From NCBI GenBank assembly GCA_026545225.1, contig CM048850.1, positions 496,001 through 560,000 of the forward strand: a stretch of 64,000 nt of DNA, in the 5' to 3' direction. Below the pieces are notes generated by a model. The model was not told the origin of the DNA and ran no database searches. It saw nothing but the letters and a program-made list of their open reading frames with translations. The stretch comes from Cornus controversa (Eukaryota > Streptophyta > Magnoliopsida > Cornales > Cornaceae). Both the position numbers and the translations under genes were made by a program. Each line of letters begins with the position of its first letter. The first letter of the stretch is position 1. Below, one piece after another: positions 36,470-49,939 of this stretch.

Positions 36470-37816
36470 TTTGAGTTGTTTTGATTTTAGAAGTCCAATT
36501 CCAAGAGAAATCGTGCTATACTCAGAATCATGCATTGCTTTGTGCCAAATTCGACCGTTTAGACGTCGAAAAGAAACAACGAGCATGTCGATCCCAACTT
36601 GATCCTATTCGGTTTGAGTCATTTTATTCAATACCTGCAATTGGTAGCGGAAATTGTGCATAATCACAACTGTGGGATGCTTTGTCACGAATTCGACCGT
36701 CTAGACATCCAAAAGAAAGGAGCAAGTCAACAACGATTTTAAACTTGCTTTGTCTGAGTTGCTTCGACTCGAAAAGTCCCATTCCAGGAGAAATTATGTC
36801 GTGTGTTGCTTTTTCCCGAATTCGACCATCTGGAAGTCGGAAAGAAATAATGTGCACGTCAATCCGGTCTCCATCCATTTTTGTGTGATTTGTTCTTATT
36901 CGAAAGGACCCATTCCAAGAAGAAACCTTGCACGATCATAAACCGTGCGGTGTTTTGTGCCAGATTCTACCGTCTTGACTTGCAGAAGAAATGAGCATCG
37001 CAACAACGATTTTAAACTAGTTTCGTTTGAGTTGTTTTGATTCGAAAAGTCTCATTCCTTGAGAAATCTTGCCACAATCAGTTTCGTATGTTGCTTTTTG
37101 CGAAACTCGCTCGGTTTGATGTCCAAAAGAAACGACAAGCACGTTGATCAGATCTTCGTCCTACTTTTTTTGAGTAGTTATGAATCGAAGTGAGCAACTC
37201 CGTGTAGAAATCGTGTGTGATAATAACCTTGTCCTGCTTTATGCCAACTTTGATTGTCTGGACGTTTAAAAGGAACAATGAGCAAGCTGTCAACGATTTT
37301 AAACTAGTTTCGTTTGAGTTATTTTGATTCGAGAAGCCCCATTCCTTGAGAAATCGTGCCACAATCAGAATTGTACGTCGCTGGTTGCCAAATTAGACCG
37401 TCAAGACGTCCAAAAGAAACGACGAGCATGTCGATCCGATCTTCATCATGTTTTGTTTGAGTCGTTACGAATCGAAAAGAACAATTCCTTGCAGAAATCA
37501 AGCATGACAACAACAATTTTAAACTAGCTTTGTTTGAGATGCTTTGATTTAAAAAGTCCCATTCCTAGAGAAATTGTGCCATAATTAAAACCGTACGTTG
37601 CTTTTTCACGAATTCGACCGTCTGGACGTCAAAAGCAAGCAATGATCGTGCCAATCCGATCTTCATCCTATTTTGTTTAAGTCGTTCTGATTCAGAAAGA
37701 GCAATTCTTTACAGAAATGGTGCGTGATCACAACCGTATGGTGCTTTGTGCCAAAATCGACCATATGTACATCTGAAAGAAATGGGCATGGCAACAACAA
37801 TTTTGAAGTAGCTTCA
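36470..37816 (+). repeat. HOR copy 28, class V
   Basis: It has the V marker set and matches copy 26 at a spacing of 2694 bp. Confidence 0.95.
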
Positions 37817-39163
37817 TTTGAGTTGTTTTGATTTTAAAAGTCGCATTCCAAGAGAAATCGTGCTATACTCAGAATCATGCATTGCTTTGTGCCAAATTCG
37901 ACCGTTTAGACGTCGAAAAGAAACAACGAGCATGTCGATCCCAACTTGATCCTGTTCTGTTTGAGTCATTTTATTCAATACCAGCAATTCGTAGCGGAAA
38001 TTGTGCATGATCACAACTGTGGGATGCTTTGTCACGAATTCGACCGTCTAGACATCCAAAAGAAAGGAGCAAGTCAACAACGATTTTAAACTTGCTTTGT
38101 CTGAGTTGCTTCGACTCGAAAAGTCCCATTCCAGGAGAAATTATGTCGTGTGTTGCTTTTTCCCGAATTCGACCGTCTGGAAGTCGGAAAGAAACAATGT
38201 GCACGTCAATCCGGTCTCCATCCATTTTTGTTTGATTTGTTCTGATTCGAAAAGACACATTCCAAGAAGAAACCTTGCACGATCATAAACCGTGCGGTGT
38301 TTTGTGCCAGATTCTACCGTCTTGACTTGCAGAAGAAATGAGCATCGCAACAACGATTTTAAACTAGTTTCGTTTGAGTTGTTTTGATTCGAAAAGTCTC
38401 ATTCCTTGAGAAATCTTGCCACAATCAGTTTCGTATGTTGCTTTTTGCGAAACTCGCTCGGTTTGATGTCCAAAAGAAACGACAAGCACGTTGATCAGAT
38501 CTTCGTCCTACTTTTTTTGAGTAGTTATGAATCGAAGTGAGCAACTCCGTGTAGAAATCGTGTATGATAATAACCTTGTGCTGCTTTGTGCCAACTTTGA
38601 TTGTCTGGACGTTTAAAAGGAACAATGAGCAAGCTGTCAACGATTTTAAACTAGTTTCGTTTTAGTTATTTTGATTCGAGAAGCGCCATTCCTAGAGAAA
38701 TCGTGCCTCAATCAGAATTGTACGTCGCTGGTTGCCAAATTAGACCGTCAAGACGTCGAAAAGAAACGACGAGCATGTCGATCCGATCTTCATCATGTTT
38801 TGTTTGAGTCGTTACGAATCGAAAAGAACAATTCCTTGCAGAAATCAAGCATGACAACAATAATTTTAAACTAGCTTTGTTTGAGATGCTTTGATTTAAA
38901 AAGTCCCATTCCTAGAGAAATTGTGCCATAATTAAAACCGTACGTTGCTTTTTCCCGAATTCGACCGTCTGGACGTCAAAAGCAAGCAATGATTGTGCCA
39001 ATCCGATCTTCATCCTATTTTGTTTAAGTCGTTCTGATTCAGAAAGAGCAATTCTTTACTGAAATGGTGCGTGATCACAACCATATGGTGCTTTATGCCA
39101 AAATCGACCATATGTACATCCGAAAGAAATGGGCATGGCAACAACAATTTTGAACTAGCTTCA
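37817..39163 (+). repeat. HOR copy 29, class W2
   Basis: It has W2 markers plus a private gatgattgtgcc in monomer 9 (about 38990). Confidence 0.95.
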
Positions 39164-40510
39164 TTTGAGTTGTTTTGATTTTAGAAGTCCAATTCCAAGA
39201 GAAATCGTGCTATACTCAGAATCATGCATTGCTTTGTGCCAAATTCGACCGTTTAGACGTCGAAAAGAAACAACGAGCATGTCGATCCCAACTTGATCCT
39301 ATTCGGTTTGAGTCATTTTATTCAATACCTGCAATTGGTAGCGGAAATTGTGCATAATCACAACTGTGGGATGCTTTGTCATGAATTCGACCGTCTAGAC
39401 ATCCAAAAGAAAGGAGCAAGTCAACAACGATTTTAAACTTGCTTTGTCTGAGTTGCTTCGACTCGAAAAGTCCCATTCCAGGAGAAATTATGTTGTGCGA
39501 TGCTTTTTCCCGAATTCGACCGTCTGGAAGTCGGAAAGAAACAATGTGCACGTCAATCCGGTCTCCATCCATTTTTGTTTGATTTGTTCTTATTCGAAAA
39601 GACCCATTCCAAGAAGAAACCTTGCACGATCATAAACCGTGCGGTGTTTTGTTCCAGATTCTACCGTCTTGACTTGCAGAAGAAATGAGCATCGCAACAA
39701 CGATTTTAAACTAGTTTCGTTTGAGTTGTTTTGATTCGAAAAGTCTCATTCCTTGAGAAATCTTGCCACAATCAGTTTCGTATGTTGCTTTTTGCGAAAC
39801 TCGCTCGGTTTGATGTCCAAAAGAAACGACAAGCACGTTGATCAGATCTTCGTCCTACTTTTTTTGAGTAGTTATGAATTGAAGTGAGCAACTCCGTGTA
39901 GAAATCGTGTATGATAATAACCTTGTGCTGCTTTATGCCAACTTTGATTGTCTGGACGTTTAAAAGGAACAATGAGCAAGTTGTCAACGATTTTAAACTA
40001 GTTTCGTTTGAGTTATTTTGATTCGAGAAGCCCCATTCCTGGAGAAATCGTGCCACAATCAGAATTGTACGTCGCTGGTTGCCAAATTAGACCGTCAAGA
40101 CGTCCAAAAGAAACGACGAGCATGTCGATCCGATCTTCATCATGTTTTGTTTGAGTCGTTACGAATCGAAAAGAACAATTCCTTGCAGAAATCAAGCATG
40201 ACAACAACAATTTTAAACTAGCTTTGTTTGAGATGCTTTGATTTAAAAAGTCCCATTCCTAGAGAAATTGTGCCATAATTAAAACCGTACGTTGCTTTTT
40301 CCCGAATTCGACCGTCTGGACGTCAAAAGCAAGCAATGATCGTGCCAATCCGATCTTCATCCTATTTTGTTTAAGTCGTTCTGATTCAGAAAGAGCAATT
40401 CTTTACTGAAATGGTGCGTGATCACAACCATATGGTGCTTTATGCCAAAATCGACCATATGTACATCCGAAAGAAATGGGCATGGCAACAACAATTTTGA
40501 ACTAGCTTCA
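39164..40510 (+). repeat. HOR copy 30, class N (mosaic)
   Basis: It starts as V (gattttagaag) and turns Q-like at monomer 3 (tgttgtgcgatgc, ttttgttccag). In monomers 5-6 it resembles the left P family (gaattgaagtgag, gcaagttgtc). Monomer 10 reads tttactgaaatgg. gtcatgaattc in monomer 2 is private. Confidence 0.94.
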
Positions 40511-41857
40511 TTTGAGTTGTTTTGATTTTAAAAGTCCAATTCCAAGAGAAATCGTGCTATACTCAGAATCATGCATTGCTTTGTGCCAAATTCGACCGTT
40601 TAGACGTCGAAAAGAAACAAAGAGCATGTCGATCCCAACTTGATCCTATTCGGTTTGAGTCATTTTATTCAATACCTGCAATTGGTAGCGGAAATTGTGC
40701 ATAATCACAACTGTGGGATGCTTTGTCACGAATTCGACCGTCTAGACATCCAAAAGAAAGGAGCAAGTCAACAACGATTTTAAACTTGCTTTGTCTGAGT
40801 TGCTTCGACTCGAAAAGTCCCATTCCAGGAGAAATTATGTTGTGCGATGCTTTTTCCCGAATTCGACCATCTGGAAGTCGGAAAGAAACAATGTGCACGT
40901 CAATCCGGTCTCCATCCATTTTTGTTTGATTTGTTCTTATTCGAAAAGACCCATTCCAAGAAGAAACCTTGCACGATCATAAACCGTGCGGTGTTTTGTT
41001 CCAGATTCTACCGTCTTGACTTGCAGAAGAAATGAGCATCGCAACAACGATTTTAAACTAGTTTCATTTGAGTTGTTTTGATTCGAAAAGTCTCATTCCT
41101 TGAGAAATCTTGCCACAATCAGTTTCGTATGTTGCTTTTTGTGAAACTCGCTCGGTTTGATGTCCAAAAGAAATGACAAGCACGTTGATCAGATCTTCGT
41201 CCTACTTTTTTTGAGTAGTTATGAATCGTAGTGAGCAACTCCGTGTAAAAATCGTGTATGATAATAACCTTGTCCTGCTTTATGCCAACTTTGATTGTCT
41301 GGACGTTTAAAGGGAACAATGAGCAAGCTGTCAACGATTTTAAACTAGTTTCGTTTGAGTTATTTTGATTCGAGATGCCCCATTCCTGGAGAAATCGTGC
41401 CACAATCAGAATTGTACGTCGCTGGTTGCCAAATTAGACCGTCAAGACGTCCAAAAGAAACGACGAGCATGTCGATCCGATCTTCATCATGTTTTGTTTG
41501 AGTCGTTACGAATCGAAAAGAACAATTCCTTGCAGAAATCAAGCATGACAACAACAATTTTAAACTAGCTTTGTTTGAGATGCTTTGATTTAAAAAGTCC
41601 CATTCCTAGAGAAATTGTGCCATCATTAAAACCGTACGTTGCTTTTTCCCGAATTCGACCGTCTGGACGTCAAAAGCAAGCAATGATCGTGCCAATCCGA
41701 TCTTCATCCTATTTTGTTTAAGTCGTTCTGATTCAGAAAGAGCGATTCTTTACAGAAATGGTGCGTGATCACAACCGTATGGTGCTTTGTGCCAAAATCG
41801 ACCATATGTACATCTGAAAGAAATGGGCATGGCAACAACAATTTTGAAGTAGCTTCA
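40511..41857 (+). repeat. HOR copy 31, class Q variant
   Basis: It has Q markers plus gtttcatttgag (41061), taaagggaac (41308) and gagatgcccc (41372), all shared with copy 38 at exactly 9429 bp. Monomers 9-10 read gaattcgacc and gagcgattc, shared with copy 33. Confidence 0.94.
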
Positions 41858-43204
41858 TTTGAGTTGTTTTGATTTTAAAAGTCGCATTCCAAGAGAAATC
41901 GTGCTATACTCAGAATCATGCATTGCTTTGTGCCAAATTCGACCGTTTAGACGTCGAAAAGAAACAACGAGCATGTCGATCCCAACTTGATCCTGTTCTG
42001 TTTGAGTCATTTTATTCAATACCAGCAATTCGTAGCGGAAATTGTGCATGATCACAACTGTGGGATGCTTTGTCACGAATTCGACCGTCTAGACATCCAA
42101 AAGAAAGGAGCAAGTCAACAACGATTTTAAACTTGCTTTGTCTGAGTTGCTTCGACTCGAAAAGTCCCATTCCAGGAGAAATTATGTCGTGTGTTGCTTT
42201 TTCCCGAATTCGACCGTCTGGAAGTCGGAAAGAAACAATGTGCACGTCAATCCGGTCTCCATCCATTTTTGTTTGATTTGTTCTGATTCGAAAAGACACA
42301 TTCCAAGAAGAAACCTTGCACGATCATAAACCGTGCGGTGTTTTGTGCCAGATTCTACCGTCTTGACTTGCAGAAGAAATGAGCATCGCAACAACGATTT
42401 TAAACTAGTTTCGTTTGAGTTGTTTTGATTCGAAAAGTCTCATTCCTTGAGAAATCTTGCCACAATCAGTTTCGTATGTTGCTTTTTGCGAAACTCGCTC
42501 GGTTTGATGTCCAAAAGAAACGACAAGCACGTTGATCAGATCTTCGTCCTACTTTTTTTGAGTAGTTATGAATCGAAGTGAGCAACTCCGTGTAGAAATC
42601 GTGTATGATAATAACCTTGTGCTGCTTTGTGCCAACTTTGATTGTCTGGACGTTTAAAAGGAACAATGAGCAAGCTGTCAACGATTTTAAACTAGTTTCG
42701 TTTTAGTTATTTTGATTCGAGAAGCGCCATTCCTAGAGAAATCGTGCCTCAATCAGAATTGTACGTCGCTGGTTGCCAAATTAGACCGTCAAGACGTCGA
42801 AAAGAAACGACGAGCATGTCGATCCGATCTTCATCATGTTTTGTTTGAGTCGTTACGAATCGAAAAGAACAATTCCTTGCAGAAATCAAGCATGACAACA
42901 ATAATTTTAAACTAGCTTTGTTTGAGATGCTTTGATTTAAAAAGTCCCATTCCTAGAGAAATTGTGCCATAATTAAAACCGTACGTTGCTTTTTCCCGAA
43001 TTCGACCGTCTGGACGTCAAAAGCAAGCAATGATCGTGCCAATCCGATCTTCATCCTATTTTGTTTAAGTCGTTCTGATTCAGAAAGAGCAATTCTTTAC
43101 TGAAATGGTGCGTGATCACAACCATATGGTGCTTTATGCCAAAATCGACCATATGTACATCCGAAAGAAATGGGCATGGCAACAACAATTTTGAACTAGC
43201 TTCA
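41858..43204 (+). repeat. HOR copy 32, class W2
   Basis: It has the W2 marker set and follows the Q-variant copy 31. It resumes the 2694-bp series. Confidence 0.95.
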
Positions 43205-44551
43205 TTTGAGTTGTTTTGATTTTAGAAGTCCAATTCCAAGAGAAATCGTGCTATACTCAGAATCATGCATTGCTTTGTGCCAAATTCGACCGTTTAGACG
43301 TCGAAAAGAAACAACGAGCATGTCGATCCCAACTTGATCCTATTCGGTTTGAGTCATTTTATTCAATACCTGCAATTGGTAGCGGAAATTGTGCATAATC
43401 ACAACTGTGGGATGCTTTGTCACGAATTCGACCGTCTAGACATCCAAAAGAAAGGAGCAAGTCAACAACGATTTTAAACTTGCTTTGTCTGAGTTGCTTC
43501 GACTCGAAAAGTCCCATTCCAGGAGAAATTATGTCGTGTGTTGCTTTTTCCCGAATTCGACCATCTGGAAGTCGGAAAGAAATAATGTGCACGTCAATCC
43601 GGTCTCCATCCATTTTTGTGTGATTTGTTCTTATTCGAAAGGACCCATTCCAAGAAGAAACCTTGCACGATCATAAACCGTGCGGTGTTTTGTGCCAGAT
43701 TCTACCGTCTTGACTTGCAGAAGAAATGAGCATCGCAACAACGATTTTAAACTAGTTTCGTTTGAGTTGTTTTGATTCGAAAAGTCTCATTCCTTGAGAA
43801 ATCTTGCCACAATCAGTTTCGTATGTTGCTTTTTGCGAAACTCGCTCGGTTTGATGTCCAAAAGAAACGACAAGCACGTTGATCAGATCTTCGTCCTACT
43901 TTTTTTGAGTAGTTATGAATCGAAGTGAGCAACTCCGTGTAGAAATCGTGTGTGATAATAACCTTGTCCTGCTTTATGCCAACTTTGATTGTCTGGACGT
44001 TTAAAAGGAACAATGAGCAAGCTGTCAACGATTTTAAACTAGTTTCGTTTGAGTTATTTTGATTCGAGAAGCCCCATTCCTTGAGAAATCGTGCCACAAT
44101 CAGAATTGTACGTCGCTGGTTGCCAAATTAGACCGTCAAGACGTCCAAAAGAAACGACGAGCATGTCGATCCGATCTTCATCATGTTTTGTTTGAGTCGT
44201 TACGAATCGAAAAGAACAATTCCTTGCAGAAATCAAGCATGACAACAACAATTTTAAACTAGCTTTGTTTGAGATGCTTTGATTTAAAAAGTCCCATTCC
44301 TAGAGAAATTGTGCCATCATTAAAACCGTACGTTGCTTTTTCCCGAATTCGACCGTCTGGACGTCAAAAGCAAGCAATGATCGTGCCAATCCGATCTTCA
44401 TCCTATTTTGTTTAAGTCGTTCTGATTCAGAAAGAGCGATTCTTTACAGAAATGGTGCGTGATCACAACCGTATGGTGCTTTGTGCCAAAATCGACCATA
44501 TGTACATCTGAAAGAAATGGGCATGGCAACAACAATTTTGAAGTAGCTTCA
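43205..44551 (+). repeat. HOR copy 33, class V with copy-31-type end
   Basis: It has V markers through monomer 7 (attccttgag). Monomers 9-10 then read gccatcatta, gaattcgacc and gagcgattc as in copy 31, in place of the V forms gccataatta and tttttcacg. Confidence 0.93.
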
Positions 44552-45898
44552 TTTGAGTTGTTTTGATTTTAAAAGTCGCATTCCAAGAGAAATCGTGCTA
44601 TACTCAGAATCATGCATTGCTTTGTGCCAAATTCGACCGTTTAGACGTCGAAAAGAAACAACGAGCATGTCGATCCCAACTTGATCCTGTTCTGTTTGAG
44701 TCATTTTATTCAATACCAGCAATTCGTAGCGGAAATTGTGCATGATCACAACTGTGGGATGCTTTGTCACGAATTCGACCGTCTAGACATCCAAAAGAAA
44801 GGAGCAAGTCAACAACGATTTTAAACTTGCTTTGTCTGAGTTGCTTCGACTCGAAAAGTCCCATTCCAGGAGAAATTATGTCGTGTGTTGCTTTTTCCCG
44901 AATTCGACCGTCTGGAAGTCGGAAAGAAACAATGTGCACGTCAATCCGGTCTCCATCCATTTTTGTTTGATTTGTTCTGATTCGAAAAGACACATTCCAA
45001 GAAGAAACCTTGCACGATCATAAACCGTGCGGTGTTTTGTGCCAGATTCTACCGTCTTGACTTGCAGAAGAAATGAGCATCGCAACAACGATTTTAAACT
45101 AGTTTCGTTTGAGTTGTTTTGATTCGAAAAGTCTCATTCCTTGAGAAATCTTGCCACAATCAGTTTCGTATGTTGCTTTTTGCGAAACTCGCTCGGTTTG
45201 ATGTCCAAAAGAAACGACAAGCACGTTGATCAGATCTTCGTCCTACTTTTTTTGAGTAGTTATGAATCGAAGTGAGCAACTCCGTGTAGAAATCGTGTAT
45301 GATAATAACCTTGTGCTGCTTTGTGCCAACTTTGATTGTCTGGACGTTTAAAAGGAACAATGAGCAAGCTGTCAACGATTTTAAACTAGTTTCGTTTTAG
45401 TTATTTTGATTCGAGAAGCGCCATTCCTAGAGAAATCGTGCCTCAATCAGAATTGTACGTCGCTGGTTGCCAAATTAGACCGTCAAGACGTCGAAAAGAA
45501 ACGACGAGCATGTCGATCCGATCTTCATCATGTTTTGTTTGAGTCGTTACGAATCGAAAAGAACAATTCCTTGCAGAAATCAAGCATGACAACAATAATT
45601 TTAAACTAGCTTTGTTTGAGATGCTTTGATTTAAAAAGTCCCATTCCTAGAGAAATTGTGCCATAATTAAAACCGTACGTTGCTTTTTCCCGAATTCGAC
45701 CGTCTGGACGTCAAAAGCAAGCAATGATCGTGCCAATCCGATCTTCATCCTATTTTGTTTAAGTCGTTCTGATTCAGAAAGAGCAATTCTTTACTGAAAT
45801 GGTGCGTGATCACAACCATATGGTGCTTTATGCCAAAATCGACCATATGTACATCCGAAAGAAATGGGCATGGCAACAACAATTTTGAACTAGCTTCA
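44552..45898 (+). repeat. HOR copy 34, class W2
   Basis: It has the W2 marker set. I saw no private change. Confidence 0.95.
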
Positions 45899-47245
45899 TT
45901 TGAGTTGTTTTGATTTTAGAAGTCCAATTCCAAGAGAAATCGTGCTATACTCAGAATCATGCATTGCTTTGTGCCAAATTCGACCGTTTAGACGTCGAAA
46001 AGAAACAACGAGCATGTCGATCCCAACTTGATCCTATTCGGTTTGAGTCATTTTATTCAATACCTGCAATTGGTAGCGGAAATTGTGCATAATCACAACT
46101 GTGGGATGCTTTGTCACGAATTCGACCGTCTAGACATCCAAAAGAAAGGAGCAAGTCAACAACGATTTTAAACTTGCTTTGTCTGAGTTGCTTCGACTCG
46201 AAAAGTCCCATTCCAGGAGAAATTATGTCGTGTGTTGCTTTTTCCCGAATTCGACCATCTGGAAGTCGGAAAGAAATAATGTGCACGTCAATCCGGTCTC
46301 CATCCATTTTTGTGTGATTTGTTCTTATTCGAAAGGACCCATTCCAAGAAGAAACCTTGCACGATCATAAACCGTGCGGTGTTTTGTGCCAGATTCTACC
46401 GTCTTGACTTGCAGAAGAAATGAGCATCGCAACAACGATTTTAAACTAGTTTCGTTTGAGTTGTTTTGATTCGAAAAGTCTCATTCCTTGAGAAATCTTG
46501 CCACAATCAGTTTCGTATGTTGCTTTTTGCGAAACTCGCTCGGTTTGATGTCCAAAAGAAACGACAAGCACGTTGATCAGATCTTCGTCCTACTTTTTTT
46601 GAGTAGTTATGAATCGAAGTGAGCAACTCCGTGTAGAAATCGTGTGTGATAATAACCTTGTCCTGCTTTATGCCAACTTTGATTGTCTGGACGTTTAAAA
46701 GGAACAATGAGCAAGCTGTCAACGATTTTAAACTAGTTTCGTTTGAGTTATTTTGATTCGAGAAGCCCCATTCCTTGAGAAATCGTGCCACAATCAGAAT
46801 TGTACGTCGCTGGTTGCCAAATTAGACCGTCAAGACGTCCAAAAGAAACGACGAGCATGTCGATCCGATCTTCATCATGTTTTGTTTGAGTCGTTACGAA
46901 TCGAAAAGAACAATTCCTTGCAGAAATCAAGCATGACAACAACAATTTTAAACTAGCTTTGTTTGAGATGCTTTGATTTAAAAAGTCCCATTCCTAGAGA
47001 AATTGTGCCATAATTAAAACCGTACGTTGCTTTTTCACGAATTCGACCGTCTGGACGTCAAAAGCAAGCAATGATCGTGCCAATCCGATCTTCATCCTAT
47101 TTTGTTTAAGTCGTTCTGATTCAGAAAGAGCAATTCTTTACAGAAATGGTGCGTGATCACAACCGTATGGTGCTTTGTGCCAAAATCGACCATATGTACA
47201 TCTGAAAGAAATGGGCATGGCAACAACAATTTTGAAGTAGCTTCA
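45899..47245 (+). repeat. HOR copy 35, class V
   Basis: It has the V marker set, including tttttcacgaattc in monomer 9 (unlike copy 33). Confidence 0.95.
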
Positions 47246-48592
47246 TTTGAGTTGTTTTGATTTTAAAAGTCGCATTCCAAGAGAAATCGTGCTATACTCA
47301 GAATCATGCATTGCTTTGTGCCAAATTCGACCGTTTAGACGTCGAAAAGAAACAACGAGCATGTCGATCCCAACTTGATCCTGTTCTGTTTGAGTCATTT
47401 TATTCAATACCAGCAATTCGTAGCGGAAATTGTGCATGATCACAACTGTGGGATGCTTTGTCACGAATTCGACCGTCTAGACATCCAAAAGAAAGGAGCA
47501 AGTCAACAACGATTTTAAACTTGCTTTGTCTGAGTTGCTTCGACTCGAAAAGTCCCATTCCAGGAGAAATTATGTCGTGTGTTGCTTTTTCCCGAATTCG
47601 ACCGTCTGGAAGTCGGAAAGAAACAATGTGCACGTCAATCCGGTCTCCATCCATTTTTGTTTGATTTGTTCTGATTCGAAAAGACACATTCCAAGAAGAA
47701 ACCTTGCACGATCATAAACCGTGCGGTGTTTTGTGCCAGATTCTACCGTCTTGACTTGCAGAAGAAATGAGCATCGCAACAACGATTTTAAACTAGTTTC
47801 GTTTGAGTTGTTTTGATTCGAAAAGTCTCATTCCTTGAGAAATCTTGCCACAATCAGTTTCGTATGTTGCTTTTTGCGAAACTCGCTCGGTTTGATGTCC
47901 AAAAGAAACGACAAGCACGTTGATCAGATCTTCGTCCTACTTTTTTTGAGTAGTTATGAATCGAAGTGAGCAACTCCGTGTAGAAATCGTGTATGATAAT
48001 AACCTTGTGCTGCTTTGTGCCAACTTTGATTGTCTGGACGTTTAAAAGGAACAATGAGCAAGCTGTCAACGATTTTAAACTAGTTTCGTTTTAGTTATTT
48101 TGATTCGAGAAGCGCCATTCCTAGAGAAATCGTGCCTCAATCAGAATTGTACGTCGCTGGTTGCCAAATTAGACCGTCAAGACGTCGAAAAGAAACGACG
48201 AGCATGTCGATCCGATCTTCATCATGTTTTGTTTGAGTCGTTACGAATCGAAAAGAACAATTCCTTGCAGAAATCAAGCATGACAACAATAATTTTAAAC
48301 TAGCTTTGTTTGAGATGCTTTGATTTAAAAAGTCCCATTCCTAGAGAAATTGTGCCATAATTAAAACCGTACGTTGCTTTTTCCCGAATTCGACCGTCTG
48401 GACGTCAAAAGCAAGCAATGATCGTGCCAATCCGATCTTCATCCTATTTTGTTTAAGTCGTTCTGATTCAGAAAGAGCAATTCTTTACTGAAATGGTGCG
48501 TGATCACAACCATATGGTGCTTTATGCCAAAATCGACCATATGTACATCCGAAAGAAATGGGCATGGCAACAACAATTTTGAACTAGCTTCA
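47246..48592 (+). repeat. HOR copy 36, class W2
   Basis: It has the W2 marker set and is the partner of copy 29 at a spacing of 9429 bp. Confidence 0.95.
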
Positions 48593-49939
48593 TTTGAGTT
48601 GTTTTGATTTTAGAAGTCCAATTCCAAGAGAAATCGTGCTATACTCAGAATCATGCATTGCTTTGTGCCAAATTCGACCGTTTAGACGTCGAAAAGAAAC
48701 AACGAGCATGTCGATCCCAACTTGATCCTATTCGGTTTGAGTCATTTTATTCAATACCTGCAATTGGTAGCGGAAATTGTGCATAATCACAACTGTGGGA
48801 TGCTTTGTCACGAATTCGACCGTCTAGACATCCAAAAGAAAGGAGCAAGTCAACAACGATTTTAAACTTGCTTTGTCTGAGTTGCTTCGACTCGAAAAGT
48901 CCCATTCCAGGAGAAATTATGTTGTGCGATGCTTTTTCCCGAATTCGACCGTCTGGAAGTCGGAAAGAAACAATGTGCACGTCAATCCGGTCTCCATCCA
49001 TTTTTGTTTGATTTGTTCTTATTCGAAAAGACCCATTCCAAGAAGAAACCTTGCACGATCATAAACCGTGCGGTGTTTTGTTCCAGATTCTACCGTCTTG
49101 ACTTGCAGAAGAAATGAGCATCGCAACAACGATTTTAAACTAGTTTCGTTTGAGTTGTTTTGATTCGAAAAGTCTCATTCCTTGAGAAATCTTGCCACAA
49201 TCAGTTTCGTATGTTGCTTTTTGCGAAACTCGCTCGGTTTGATGTCCAAAAGAAACGACAAGCACGTTGATCAGATCTTCGTCCTACTTTTTTTGAGTAG
49301 TTATGAATTGAAGTGAGCAACTCCGTGTAGAAATCGTGTATGATAATAACCTTGTGCTGCTTTATGCCAACTTTGATTGTCTGGACGTTTAAAAGGAACA
49401 ATGAGCAAGTTGTCAACGATTTTAAACTAGTTTCGTTTGAGTTATTTTGATTCGAGAAGCCCCATTCCTGGAGAAATCGTGCCACAATCAGAATTGTACG
49501 TCGCTGGTTGCCAAATTAGACCGTCAAGACGTCCAAAAGAAACGACGAGCATGTCGATCCGATCTTCATCATGTTTTGTTTGAGTCATTACGAATCGAAA
49601 AGAACAATTCCTTGCAGAAATCAAGCATGACAACAACAATTTTAAACTAGCTTTGTTTGAGATGCTTTGATTTAAAAAGTCCCATTCCTAGAGAAATTGT
49701 GCCATAATTAAAACCGTACGTTGCTTTTTCCCGAATTCGACCGTCTGGACGTCAAAAGCAAGCAATGATCGTGCCAATCCGATCTTCATCCTATTTTGTT
49801 TAAGTCGTTCTGATTCAGAAAGAGCAATTCTTTACTGAAATGGTGCGTGATCACAACCATATGGTGCTTTATGCCAAAATCGACCATATGTACATCCGAA
49901 AGAAATGGGCATGGCAACAACAATTTTGAACTAGCTTCA
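48593..49939 (+). repeat. HOR copy 37, class N
   Basis: It has the mosaic structure of copy 30 at a spacing of 9429 bp (V-like start, tgttgtgcgatgc, gaattgaagtgag). A private gagtcattacg opens monomer 8. Confidence 0.94.

Larger units (their letters stand above)
27042..39163 (+). repeat. Dimeric super-repeat domain, 2694-bp period (W2-V)
   Basis: Copies 21-29 alternate W2 and V. The alternation resumes for copies 32-36 after the N and Q-variant copies 30-31. Copy 24 is 1 bp short; the other copies in the domain are the standard length. Confidence 0.9.
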
